Shown here piece after piece: positions 54,528 to 64,000 of a stretch of DNA of 64,000 bases. Where the stretch lies: NCBI GenBank assembly GCA_023014485.1, contig JAJOZX010000089.1, positions 1,266,001-1,330,000 of the forward strand, read 5' to 3'. The position numbers were made by a program, and so were the translations under genes. This DNA is from Bathynomus jamesi. Lineage: Eukaryota > Arthropoda > Malacostraca > Isopoda > Cirolanidae. The notes under the pieces were generated by a model that saw only the letters and a program-made list of their open reading frames with translations, made no database searches and was not told the origin of the DNA. The stretch's first letter is position 1; each line of letters starts with the position of its first letter.

Positions 54528-54723
54528 TTCGGTTTGGCGGACTGCTACAGAGTTTTACGAAACTTAGCAAATCAATTATTTACAAATTTTATCCGGAGGA
54601 AATGTCTGATTCGTAACGTAACGTAACGTAATGTAACCTAACTTACATTACCTTAGGATAAAATGTAAATAATTGATTTGCTACGTTTCGTAAAAATCTG
54701 TAGCAGTCTGCCAAACCGGAAAA
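54528..54723. repeat. Foldback element with about 67-bp arms
   Basis: Arms TTTCGGTTTGGCGGACTGCT... and ...AGCAGTCTGCCAAACCGGAAA (54656-54723). The spacer has GTAACGTAACGTAACGTAA. Family unknown. Confidence 0.8.
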
Positions 54724-54909
54724 AAACCCAGGGGGTAGAAATCTGGGCTTCGTTGAACGGACACATGGCTCTTAGTAATTACTAAATTATAAACTACTGA
54801 GGTAACTTAAACTTTACGAATGGAGTTAGCCTATTTATACAAAAATCTACAGAAGTAAACCTATAATCCTTTAATAATCAGTAAAAACACGGAGAACAAA
54901 AAAAACTTC

Positions 54910-55112
54910 GGATCACCCGAAGATCAGGGCCCCCAGCCTTCTTTAGTTAGCTTTATAAGACTAAATAACGAAAATATCACGACCTAACCTAACCATTCGT
55001 CATGGGCGTACAGTTGACCTAACGATTGGTTAGGTTAGGTCGTGTTATTTTCGTTAGTTAGCCTTATAAGGCTAACTAAAGAAGGCTGGGGGCCCTGATC
55101 TTCGGGTGATCC
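54910..55112. mobile_element. 203-bp foldback MITE with 8-bp target duplication
   Basis: Perfect terminal repeat GGATCACCCGAAGATCAGGG, arms of about 75 bp, 8-bp duplication AAAACTTC on both sides (54902-54909, 55113-55120). The spacer has TTAGGTTAGGTCGTG and its complement. The duplication length fits hAT or P-type elements. Confidence 0.93.
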
Positions 55113-55120
55113 AAAACTTC

Positions 55121-56461
55121 TTTCGCGTTCCCCATTAAACTAATTCATAATTAGCAACTAATAATAACGCTCTAAAAACTTTATCCAGAGACGTCACGTA
55201 GCCCCTCCCACTTATTTGTTTCCGCCGCGTGTATCTAGCGTGGTTCCATTTCAATGATGCCGGCTAGGTGAAGTATGTTGTCGTACAGTATTCATGACAC
55301 GCGCAGTATGACATTAATAACTTCTACTGCGCAACGTATAAGGGCACATGGAATGCACGCGAAGAAAAAATTATGAATACGTTCTTAAAATTTTTAAATT
55401 CAAAATTAAAGAAAAAAAGTGTCTAAAATATATTATTAAATAAAATAGCTAAAGTATGCTGGGGCATTCGGCCCCAATAATTGGGGGGCCTGCGGCGGCG
55501 CATTATTATAATGAAGTCATCATTATTCAAGCGCACATTTAATTCCAACTGTAAACAATAAACTTTTATTTTGTCTTATTCATAAATCATTTATTTTGTT
55601 TAATAAAGGAAGAAAAGTCATTCTATCAATCAACCAACCGAATTAATAACATTATTTGATGTCAAAAGATCATGGTGACCACAGCCTCATCAATCATCAT
55701 ATATATATATTATTATTAGTGCCAACGAGGTACTATATACGTTTAAATACGCGATACTTTTCCAATTTTTACACTTTCTTGGTAAGTGTATTTAAACTCT
55801 CTCATTCCAAGTGGTATGAAATTCAGTACATGAACAGCAAGCACACGATTACTCAGAAGTAGATTGCGAGTTTCATTCGACTTATAAGTCAAACTTAAAA
55901 GTTGAACTTCGTAGGGTGATGCAACACTCTTGGCCCAATCTGTATATATCGTAATTACTTTTCCTCCGCGACAAATAAACGAAGAAGCCTTATACGTAGA
56001 AATTTAATAAATTTAATGTAATTTAAAACTCTATGAGAGTAACGTGAGTCAAAGCACAAAGGCACAAAAAAAAAAAAAAAAGGCTGGATTCCAAGGTAAT
56101 GCGACTCTTTCAGTCAAAAATGTTGCATCACCCGAGAAATTGATGCCGTTGATGTATTGAATTTCATACCAGTTTCTAGTTTAAGTTAAATATGCTTACC
56201 AAGAAATTGCAAAAATTGTACGAGTACGACGTATTAAATGTAATATAGCAAATAATACTTAGGCGAATCATTGGGAGGAACGCTTCAGTTCTACATTATC
56301 AATACTCAAAGTACGCGAGCGATGTTATAAGTGTTAATGCCTCTCTCATTCCCAAAAATTTTAAGTTTAAATTCTTTTGGCCATCGCTCTAAATACTAAT
56401 ATTCTTAATAGTTTCATAGTCCAAATTTTATGCGCTTTTAACCTTTCAAACATTCCTCATT
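55121..56461. other. Non-coding, nothing recognised
   Basis: About 1.3 kb without a readable domain. A-run at 56067-56082. Confidence 0.45.
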
Positions 56462-57383
56462 TCTCATTTCACAAGGTCAAGCTTGTCGCCCCTCCTCTCG
56501 AGTTGGCCTGGGTAAGTAGAGTTGGTTTCTTGTACTGAACACCTCGCACAGCCAGGTACGCCCGGCTCATCTGGGATTGTTCCGAGCCAAGCGTCTAATC
56601 TTCTTTTGAAGATAGGGTTCAGGGTAAGATCAGGGGTTATTTCTCCCTTATTTTCCAAATGTAAATAATGATGTACCTCTCTCCTTCTTTCCAGCGAATT
56701 TTGGTTTAATTCACGTAACATTTCCCAGTAATTTAGTTCTTTGCACCCATTGATCTTGACTGTGAAGCTTCTCTGAATCCCTTCTAGCTGATTAATGTCT
56801 TCTTTTTCATATGGGGGATGTTAGGGGCTAGCAGTATTCCAACTTGGGTATAATCACTGTTTTCAATAGTGTTTTCCTATCCCTTCGTTTAAAGGTTTTC
56901 AGTATCTGCCCAGTTATTTTTTTTGCTATGTTTACTGCTATCTTATTTTGTGTTTCAAATTTCGCATCATCAGTCATTACAACTCCTAAATCTTTTGCTT
57001 TAGAATTTCTCTGAATTTCCTGTCCATTTGGGGTATAGTATTCCATGAATTTTAGGTGCTCTCTTTTTCTGTACCTTAACAGTTGAAATTTATCAGTGTT
57101 AAATTTCATGTTGCTGTCTTCCGACCATTTGTAGATTCTGTCCATGTAGGTTTGTAGAGATCCTATATCCTCTGGGTTTCTTATTTTTCTACCAATCTCT
57201 GTGTCATCGACAAACGATGTTACTGTGCTGTTTCTGGTAACGTCCTCATCTATGTCAGTTAGCATGATTATGAAGAGTAATGGAGCTAATACTGTTCCTT
57301 GTGATAATGAGCTGAGGACTTCTGATTCTGAGGAGGATATTCGTTGAACTGTAACGACTTGCGGCCGCTCACAAAGGAAATTA

Positions 57384-58649
57384 CGAGGGCCATTCAATAT
57401 ATTTTGCCCCACCTTTTTCTTTCTTTCCAAGTTTCCTTGTAAGTTCCAGAAATTTTGTACACAAGTAGTTACATACCTTTTTCACAAGTTTTTATTTTTC
57501 CACATAGTCTCCATCCTTTTCTACGGCTTTCCTCCACCTCGAAACAAGGGCCTTTATTCCTTGCTGGTAAAAGTCCGCTGGGGTCCGCTGGAGCCACCTC
57601 TTAACCTCAACAACCTCATCGTCACTCTGAAACTTTCTTCCACGAATAGCATCCTTCATTGGCCCAAACAAATGGAAGTCTGAAGGTGCCACATCCGCGC
57701 TGTATGGAGGTGGGGTAACACAGTCAAGCGCATTTTTGTGAGATGGCCTCTCTTGTTTGCAAACTGTTGTGTGGTCTTGCGCTATCGTGCAAAAGAAGGA
57801 CGTCTTCCAGTTCTCTCTGAGTTGATTGTTTGTCCTTTCTTCATAATGTCCACCAGAATCACCCCTTTCATGTCCCAGAAGATGGTGGGCATAACCTTTC
57901 CTGCAGAGGGAGCCATTTTGAACTTTTTCTTGCGTGGAGAGTCTGCGTGATGCCACTCCATAGATTGGCTTTTTGTTTCAGGCTCAAAGTGGTGTACCCA
58001 AGTCTCATCCCCAGAAACAATTCGTGAAAGAAAGTCATCCCCTTCTGTCTCGTATCGAACCAACGACTCGGAAGCAATTTCTTTTCTTTGGGCTTTGTGA
58101 TCTTCAGTCAGTTCGCGAGGAACAAACCGTGAACACACTTTTGAGTATCCCAGTTGCTGAATTATCGTATTCACACTTCCTTCACTAATTCCTAGCTCCA
58201 ATGATAGCTTCTTGTATGTGACGCGCCGATTTGATCGAATGATGCTGTTAGCACGTTGCACAGTGCGAGATGTCAGCCGATGCCGGGCGACGGCTGCGTG
58301 GCTCATCATCGAGGCTGGTTCTCCCTCTCTTCGATGATGTCACACGTGTAGACCAGCGTCCAACTGTGCTTCGATCAACAGCATCATCTCGGTAAACGTT
58401 TTTGAATATTTCCAACTGTTTCCTTCTCTGCGGTTAAGAACTCGATAACAGCTCTCTGTTTACGATGCACATCACTGTCGAAACTGCGTTAACCATCGGT
58501 TTTATACAAGGAGGGGAGGTTCAAACTGGAAAAATCCGGTTATGTCAAGTGCAAAAAGTTCAAACTTACGGCCCAAAAGACATTTCAGCCCCATGGCCTA
58601 TTATTTAGCTAAGAAAAAGAGAGGGGCAAAATATATTGAGTGCCCCTAG
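57384..58649 (-). mobile_element. mariner transposon, 1.27 kb, inserted in LINE C2
   Basis: TIRs CGAGGGCCATTCAATATATT and CTAGGGGCACTCAATATATT (28-bp match with few differences), TA on both sides. It lies within the LINE codons reading KWIY | NFL. It contains a broken mariner transposase. Confidence 0.93.
57492..58470 (-). pseudogene. mariner transposase (DD34D type), frameshifted
   Basis: Readable parts in order: RSTVGRWSTRVTSSKRGR, ANSIIRSNRRVTYKKLSLEL (HTH), IVSGDETWVHHFEPETKSQS (first Asp), LLHDSARPHNSLQTREAIS (second Asp), YSADVAPSDFHLFGPMKDAI (third Asp), and a C-terminus ending EKDGDYVEK. At least three frame changes (near 58310, 57800 and 57730). All three catalytic Asp are still visible. 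Confidence 0.9.
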
Positions 58650-58710
58650 TATATATCCATTTTCCTACTTTTCCTATTATTCCCATATATTTCAGTTTAT
58701 GTATTATGAT

Positions 58711-59589
58711 TGGAGTTGGTCTGCATCAGGGGTCAGCACTGAGTCCATTCCAATTCAACGTGATGATGGATGTGTTGACTGAGGAGGTTAGAGGGGTTGC
58801 TCCTTGGTGCATGATGTATGCCGATGATGTAGTGTTGTGCACAAAGACAAGACAGGAGGAAGAACAACAGCTATAAAATTGGAGGGAGGCATTGGAAAGT
58901 AGAGGTATGAAAGTTAGTCGGAAGAAGACTGAATATCTGAGATGTAATGTACAACCGGATGAAGGAGGGGGAGTGATGTTAAACGGTGAACTGATCAAAC
59001 GGGTAGATCGTTTTAAATACTTGGGATCAACAATCGAGGCAGAGGGAGAGGTGAATCGTAGGATACAGTCGGGATGGAGGAGCTGGAGACAGGTGTCGGG
59101 AGTTCTCTGTGATCGTAGGATGCCGGTGAAGCTGAAAGGGAAGGTCTTCAAAACAGTGGTTAGGCCAACCATGTTGTACGGAATGGAGACGGTGCCAATG
59201 AATAAGACTAGTGACAGAAAGATGGATGTGGTTGAAATGAAAATGTTGCGATGGATGTGCGGTGTAACTAGAAGGGATCGAATCAGAAATGAACGTATTA
59301 GAGGAATGGTGAAAGTAGTAGAGGCGTCAAGAAAAGTCCAAGAAGCCAGACTGAGATGGTATGGGCACATGATGAGAAGAGAGGAGGATTACGTGGGACG
59401 TAGGGTGCTGGAAATGGAGGTGCCGGGACGGAGAAGAGATAGACCGAAGACGAGGTGGAGGGATTGCGTGGCGGCAGACATCCGGGAGAAAAATTTGGAC
59501 GAGGACATGGTGCGTGACAGAAGAGAATGGAGGAGACTCATCAAGAACAGCGACCACATATAGAGATGGGATTTGAGCTGCAGAAGAAG
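58711..59589 (+). mobile_element. RTE-type LINE, 5'-truncated, 879 bp, inserted in LINE C2
   Basis: Flanked by a 12-bp target duplication ATGTATTATGAT (58699-58710, 59590-59601). It encodes the end of a reverse transcriptase: LHQGSALSPFQFNVMMDVL, CMMYADDVVLCTKTRQEE, a stop at 58875, then YLGSTIEAEGEVNRRIQSGW, PTMLYGMETVPMNKTSDRK and TRRDRIRNERIRG, ending RRLIKNSDHI and stop at 59563. This wording is typical of RTE/BovB-like LINEs. It shares no family with LINE C. Confidence 0.93.
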
Positions 59590-60860
59590 ATGTATTATGA
59601 TTCCATGGTCACACTTGTCGAACACTTTGGCAAAGTCGATGTATATTACATCATAGTTTTCATTGCTTTCCAGTACATCAATAATGTTGTTGTAGTGTTT
59701 CATTAGTTGTGATAGGCATGATCTGCCTGACCGGAATCCATATTGACAGATTTTTTTCTATAACTTTCTTTCAAATATTTTAGCGAGATGAGATGTAAGC
59801 GACATTGTCCTATAGTTTTTGGCCTTTGATCGATCTCCTCCTTTATATACTCGAACAATGTTCGCTGTTCGCCCTTTTCAGGATGCCTGGTATTTCTCCC
59901 GTGTCTAGTGATCGTCTCCATATCCAATATAGGGGCTTAGCGATTGCATTCTTGCATTTTTGATCAGTGGCGTGGCATTCCATTTGTCCGGTCCTGCCGC
60001 CGTGTGTGCTTTTAGTTTCCCAATAGCTTGTGTAATATCATCTGTCGTAAAGTCGAAGTCCGTTATACTTTCCCTTTGTAGTTCTTCAAAGAACGCGTTT
60101 CTATCGCATATCAGTTTGTCAGTTTTTGGGATACTGAAAGATGTTTCGTAATGAGCTCTTAATATTTCAGATACTTCTGTTAGATCATCAGATAAAGCAT
60201 TGTCTTCATTTTTCAAAGGTCCGATAGTCGTATGGTTTTTCGACTTCCTTTTTTCAAAATTATAGAAATACTTCGAGTTAACTTTTATCGCTTCTATAGC
60301 GTCGTCGTCTTTTTCTATACGTCTATTTTCTATATCTATACTCTGCAGTTTCTTAATTTTGCAGTCACTCTTTTTCTCTTTCGGAACACTGACCTCTTTT
60401 GTCTCTCGAACCTGTTTCTTTTTCCTCTTTGTTGCATTTTTTGGGACGTCTTTCCACAATTTCTAGCGTTTTCTTCCTCTAAGGTCATTAGCATCTCTTC
60501 CATTGTCTTGGCCTTGAATATGGTTTTCTAATCTATTGCTTCCATGCTGGATGTAACCCCTTCCCAGTTTATAGCTTTGGAGTGAAAATTAAAAAATTTT
60601 AATTTGCTTCTTCCTGTAGTGCGTGTTCTTTCCTTTCCTGTTGCTTTTATATTGGTTGTTATTTTAATAATGTTGTGATCAGATATTATAGTTGGGGATA
60701 TTTCTACGTTATCAATTAGGTTGTTGTAAATACCAAATCTAGGCAGTTGGTTTTTTTTTGCGTTTTGTCATTTCTTGCGTTAACAAATTCATCGGCCACA
60801 GCTAGGGGCATTTTTGCCTGCACCTGGTCTTCCCGTGTGCCCCCCTTGTCTTGGTGTATA

Positions 60861-61448
60861 GGGGACGGTGGGGTAAGACGGACCCATGGGGTGAGATGGA
60901 ACCCCCCCCCCCTCTAAACCCAAGCAGAAAGGGCGAGTTCAGATATTGGTTGCTAGATGTCCTTCACGTCACCAAACAAAAGCATGACACAAAAGAAAAA
61001 AGCAAAGCAAGCGAAAGCTGGGCCATCCTGGGCTCATGACAGTGACAGTGAGGATGGAGATTCAACCAAGTGCTTGTATTGCAATGACACGTTTGGTAAT
61101 TCTGTGCGAGGGGAAGGGTGGGTTTGTTGCGCCATTTGCGAAGATGGGCACATGAGGAATGTGCAGGGGTAGAGGATGATGAGGAAGAGGTTTTTGTGTG
61201 TGAGTTGTGCCAGTAAGGATGGACCCCTGGGGTCCATCTTACCCCGTGATCGTTTTTGGTACAATAAAATATTGATTTGGTAAAATCTCGTGTTTCAGTC
61301 TTTTCCTCTAAAAACCGTGACCAGGGTGTGGACTTTAAATATAATACCCCAAAGCACCACCACAACCCCTAAAAACCCCCAAAATTATATAAATGTGGTT
61401 TCTAGACTCATTTTTGTGTTAAGTAGTCCGTCTTACCCCACCTTCCCC
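60861..61448 (+). mobile_element. pogo-like MITE, 588 bp, inserted in LINE C2
   Basis: TIRs GGGGACGGTGGGGTAAGACG and the complement of GGGGAAGGTGGGGTAAGACG, TA on both sides. 61040-61200 keeps the 3' end of a transposase with a Cys-rich finger (STKCLYCNDTFGNSVRG, WVCCAICEDGHM, FLCVSCASKDG). Pogo/Tigger-type transposases in invertebrates often end in such a finger; this copy has lost the catalytic part. Confidence 0.85.
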
Positions 61449-62713
61449 TACATATATTTTTTCCTATCCTTTTATATTTCATGAATAGAAAATTAAAATC
61501 ACCAAAACGGAGAAAAATATTTGGGGTTGGAGAATGTAGATCTTTTACCCAGTTTCTGACCTCTGTAACGGAATCTGAGAATTTTTAATTTGTTGTATTC
61601 AGGGGTCTGTACATTACAATTCGTACCATATTTAATTTTTCAACTTTTGCTGCTACACATTTTACGTAGCAGTTTGAAGTACTTATAGTCATTTCTGCCA
61701 TGTCTTTATCCTCCTTTACGTCTTACTGTTCTGTCGGTTCGGAGTATATTATAGTTGTCAATTTCTATTTCTTTTTTGTCAACACAAAACTCTCAGTTTT
61801 TACAGTTCGCCTGGCAGTCCTTTAGATGGGTTTCCCTCAGGCACGCAAAGTCCGCTCCGGTTTCTCGCGGGAGTCCTTTCAGGTATATTACTTTGTCCGG
61901 GGAATGGTTTTATTTATGGCCCTGAATATTGGGCCTTATTGGCTAGGATTATTTTTATTTTTCGCTATCGTTTTTCCATTTATGTAGTTCCGATTCGTTT
62001 TCTAATAGTGGATGCCCGTTTCGTTGCCGCGTGATCTTCCGAGAATTTTCCTCTCTATCTTTTTCAATACCGATTGTCCGATAGCGCACGAAATGTCTTC
62101 GCGTGCGCCTTCCGTACGGCTCTCGGATTTTCGGATTTTCGATTTGTCAGTTGATATTTGCTGGATGGTAATTAACAGTTGAATCGTGTTGGCTACATCT
62201 AAAAAAAAAAAAATTGGTAGCCCTCTTTGATGCTGGTTTTGCCCGCTCTCCCGTCGCGCTCCTTTGAGGGTGGGGGGTAACGGCATTTTTGTCCATATTT
62301 GCACTTCCCATACCTCGCATAGGTGTTGCGGAGTGTAAGATGGTGGAACTCGCATTTTTTTTTCAAATTTGAAATATCCATTTGCGTAATGTAGTTACAT
62401 AACGTGGGATGTGCATAGACGCATTGCCCATCCCGATATCTTAGTGCCCTTTTGCATATTATTTACACACGATATTTTCTACGCTTCTATTTCTTGTAAT
62501 CTGTTTATTTTCTATATTTTTAATTTTGATCGTTTTTTATCATTATTATTTTATCATAATAACTTTTTATTATTTTCATTAAAATTAAAATTAAAATTAC
62601 TCTTCCTATAAATTAACCTATAAAAATGGCGTTATTACAAAGGTTTGTCTGATCGTACTGTTACTGACGTGCCCCAAATTCTTTGTTTGTTTAAGCGACC
62701 GTTTGTCTCATAG

Positions 62714-62903
62714 GGTTGTTTAACCTCGTTCGCGACGCCGAAGGTCATATGACGGAGGACCTACGGCTTTACGTAGGATCCGAACCACGGGTCGCTACAT
62801 CACGCGAACGTTGAGGACAGTCTCCCATACAACTACTCTCCAGACTCAATGTAGCTTAATTTCACTGATCGACGGGAAGCGGCATTACGACATTGGTGCA
62901 AAT
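62714..62903 (-). repeat. 5S-rRNA-derived SINE, copy F2
   Basis: Minus strand. Head GCCGCTTCCCGTCGATCAGT, AGTTGTATGGGAGACTGTCC (5S box C). Tail TAGCGACCCGTGGTTCGGAT, ACGTAAAGCCGTAGGTCC and GAACGAGGTTAAACAA. The same layout as F1, with many point changes. Confidence 0.87.
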
Positions 62904-63078
62904 TTCCTCGAGCGGATAAAGGTCGCGTGGAATACTTATACGGGTCGACCTATCACTATCGTCTTTCCCCTTCTCTGCTGTCTGCGAATAGAAGGTAAAA
63001 TTATCCTCCAAACACACGAGGCATCCAAGTACAATTTATATTCGCCCACAACTGAACAGATGGCGCTTTTAGGATCTT

Positions 63079-63120
<42 letters not shown>
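62904..63120. other. Non-coding with (TA)n at 63083-63120
   Basis: Nothing coding. Confidence 0.5.
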
Positions 63121-63126
<6 letters not shown>

Positions 63127-63331
63127 TCTCATAAGTCTGGTCAGTCTCAGAGGGAAATTTATTTTAAATTAAATTTACAAAAGTAAGACATTAGAATAAA
63201 ACATATGTTCAAATTGATGTCTTGTTTTGGGACCTTTTTTTCGTTGCGGGTAGAATAACACGCAATAGCTAATGTGGAAGCGAGTTACATTCATGAAGAA
63301 AAGGCGGAGACCGGACTTATGGAACACCCTG
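63121..63331. mobile_element. 211-bp Tc1/mariner-type MITE
   Basis: Right end complement CAGGGTGTTCCATAAGTCCG. The left end is decayed (GTGTCTCATAAGTCTGG). TA target lies in (TA)n. The body is shared with M5 at 48.4 kb, including the start of a transposase reading frame, then joins directly to the other end. Confidence 0.85.
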
Positions 63332-64000
63332 TATATATACGTGCGTGAGGGTACACTGTCTTCCTTTCATTAATGTAGAGAGCGATATAATTAGTGAACG
63401 AAATTATACACAATTCTCCGAATTTCGAATCGATAATAATTATAATTTGTGGAATGAGAATTTTCACCCACGTTCGAGATTGCATCATTTGGCAACAATG
63501 AAACAGTCCCTGTGACGTCATTAGTGGGAGTGGTCTAAATTTTTCTCGGTACTATTTCCAATCGGAAATTCAAAGCATATATTAAAAGAAAGTAACCGCT
63601 TTCACGCCTCGCAATGATTTCTACATTAGCCAATAGCCCAATACAATTGTGAAATCTTCGTAAATGACGTCATAATAGTTAAAAATAAGAAGCTGAAACA
63701 TTTTATAAAAGTATTTCTGCGATAAAACCTACGAAACATCACCGACTAAAATAGTCAACCAAGCCAACAAATGAAGTCGTCAACCAACAGTAAAACGATG
63801 CGGCACAAAAACTAAAATAGTAGAAATAGTAGTAGTAGTTTCCGAAAAAAATCGCCTACAAACGTAAAATTAGTAAAAATCATAAAAAATACTAATTGGT
63901 AATATTTTGGTTTTCCTTTGGCGATTTTATCGTCTTTGGTGACAAATATTAAATTTGGAAAACAAAACCCAATCAGTTTATGGGCGAACATTTTTTTATC
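63332..64000. other. Non-coding, nothing recognised
   Basis: No exon of the gene and no repeat recognised. Confidence 0.45.

Larger units (their letters stand above)
56462..62400 (-). mobile_element. LINE family C, copy C2, with three insertions
   Basis: Minus strand, 5' near 62400. 62199-62381 has a CCCH-type finger (YGKCKYGQKCRYPPP) of ORF1. The endonuclease region (60500-62000) is decayed. 59905-60459 is the pre-RT region (YETSFSIPKTDKLICDRNAF, ITDFDFTTDDITQAIGKLKA). 59600-59760 is RT (CQYGFRSGRSCLSQL, VIYIDFAKVFDKCDHGII). 56828-57380 is RT palm and thumb (LSQGTVLAPLLFIIM, SFVDDTEIG in place of YADD). 56462-56721 is the C-terminus. The inserts at 57384, 58711 and 60861 cut it. Confidence 0.87.

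Overview
The window is nuclear DNA from an invertebrate animal, most likely an arthropod and plausibly a decapod crustacean. The reasons are a multi-exon gene with GT/AG introns, very abundant (TA)n and (CA)n microsatellites, and a dense mix of Tc1/mariner, pogo-like and hAT DNA transposons, several LINE clades and SINEs. The decapod placement is an inference from the general repeat flavour and is not proven.

The only host gene I can support is one large minus-strand gene. I reconstructed 25 coding exons, from 47183 (most 5') down to 571, about 6.27 kb of coding sequence (about 2,090 codons). The order is the second half of a first PH domain, a Ser/Thr/Pro-rich linker, a second PH domain, a Ser-rich linker, a long run of coiled-coil exons, one giant 1.66-kb exon, and a C-terminal coiled coil. 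This is the architecture of MPRIP (myosin phosphatase Rho-interacting protein), called protein outspread in insects. Both ends run off the window: the first half of PH1 and the start codon are not found, and the last exon seen ends at a splice donor. Every intron phase agrees along the chain, but only if one missing base is allowed in each of three exons (near 20875, 7086 and 1353). The fully consistent phases suggest consensus or assembly deletions rather than a dead gene.

Everything else is intronic or upstream repeat. From low to high coordinates: 1.5-4.6 kb LINE family A; 5.07-5.89 kb hAT MITE; 8.2-8.8 kb two foldback hairpins, one built on a tRNA-like sequence; 9.05-9.2 kb 27-bp minisatellite; 9.45-11.27 kb LINE A; 11.7-15.4 kb a palindromic MITE, a near full-length Tc1/mariner element, a poly(A) retroposon and an internally deleted mariner; 16.46-19.25 kb LINE A; 23.5-24.4 kb retroposon plus mariner MITE; 24.9-25.35 kb 30-bp minisatellite; 27.1-31.85 kb LINE B holding a hAT element that itself holds a hAT MITE; 32.2-33.2 kb dead Tc1; 36.2-36.95 kb a long foldback element holding a SINE; 39.4-41.66 kb SINE pair and LINE C holding a hAT MITE; 44.9-45.35 kb inverted repeat; 46.6 kb 5S-rRNA-derived SINE; 48-48.8 kb SINE and mariner ends; 49.2-52.8 kb CR1-like LINE D with a hAT-like insert; 54.5-55.1 kb two foldbacks; 56.46-62.4 kb LINE C carrying a mariner, an RTE-type LINE and a pogo-like MITE; 62.7 kb second 5S SINE; 63.1 kb mariner MITE.

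No prokaryotic features, CRISPR array or biosynthetic cluster are present. The most notable items are the outspread/MPRIP gene model with its three single-base gaps, the 5S-rRNA-derived SINE family, the tRNA-based hairpin, and the nested insertions whose target-site duplications can be read directly.
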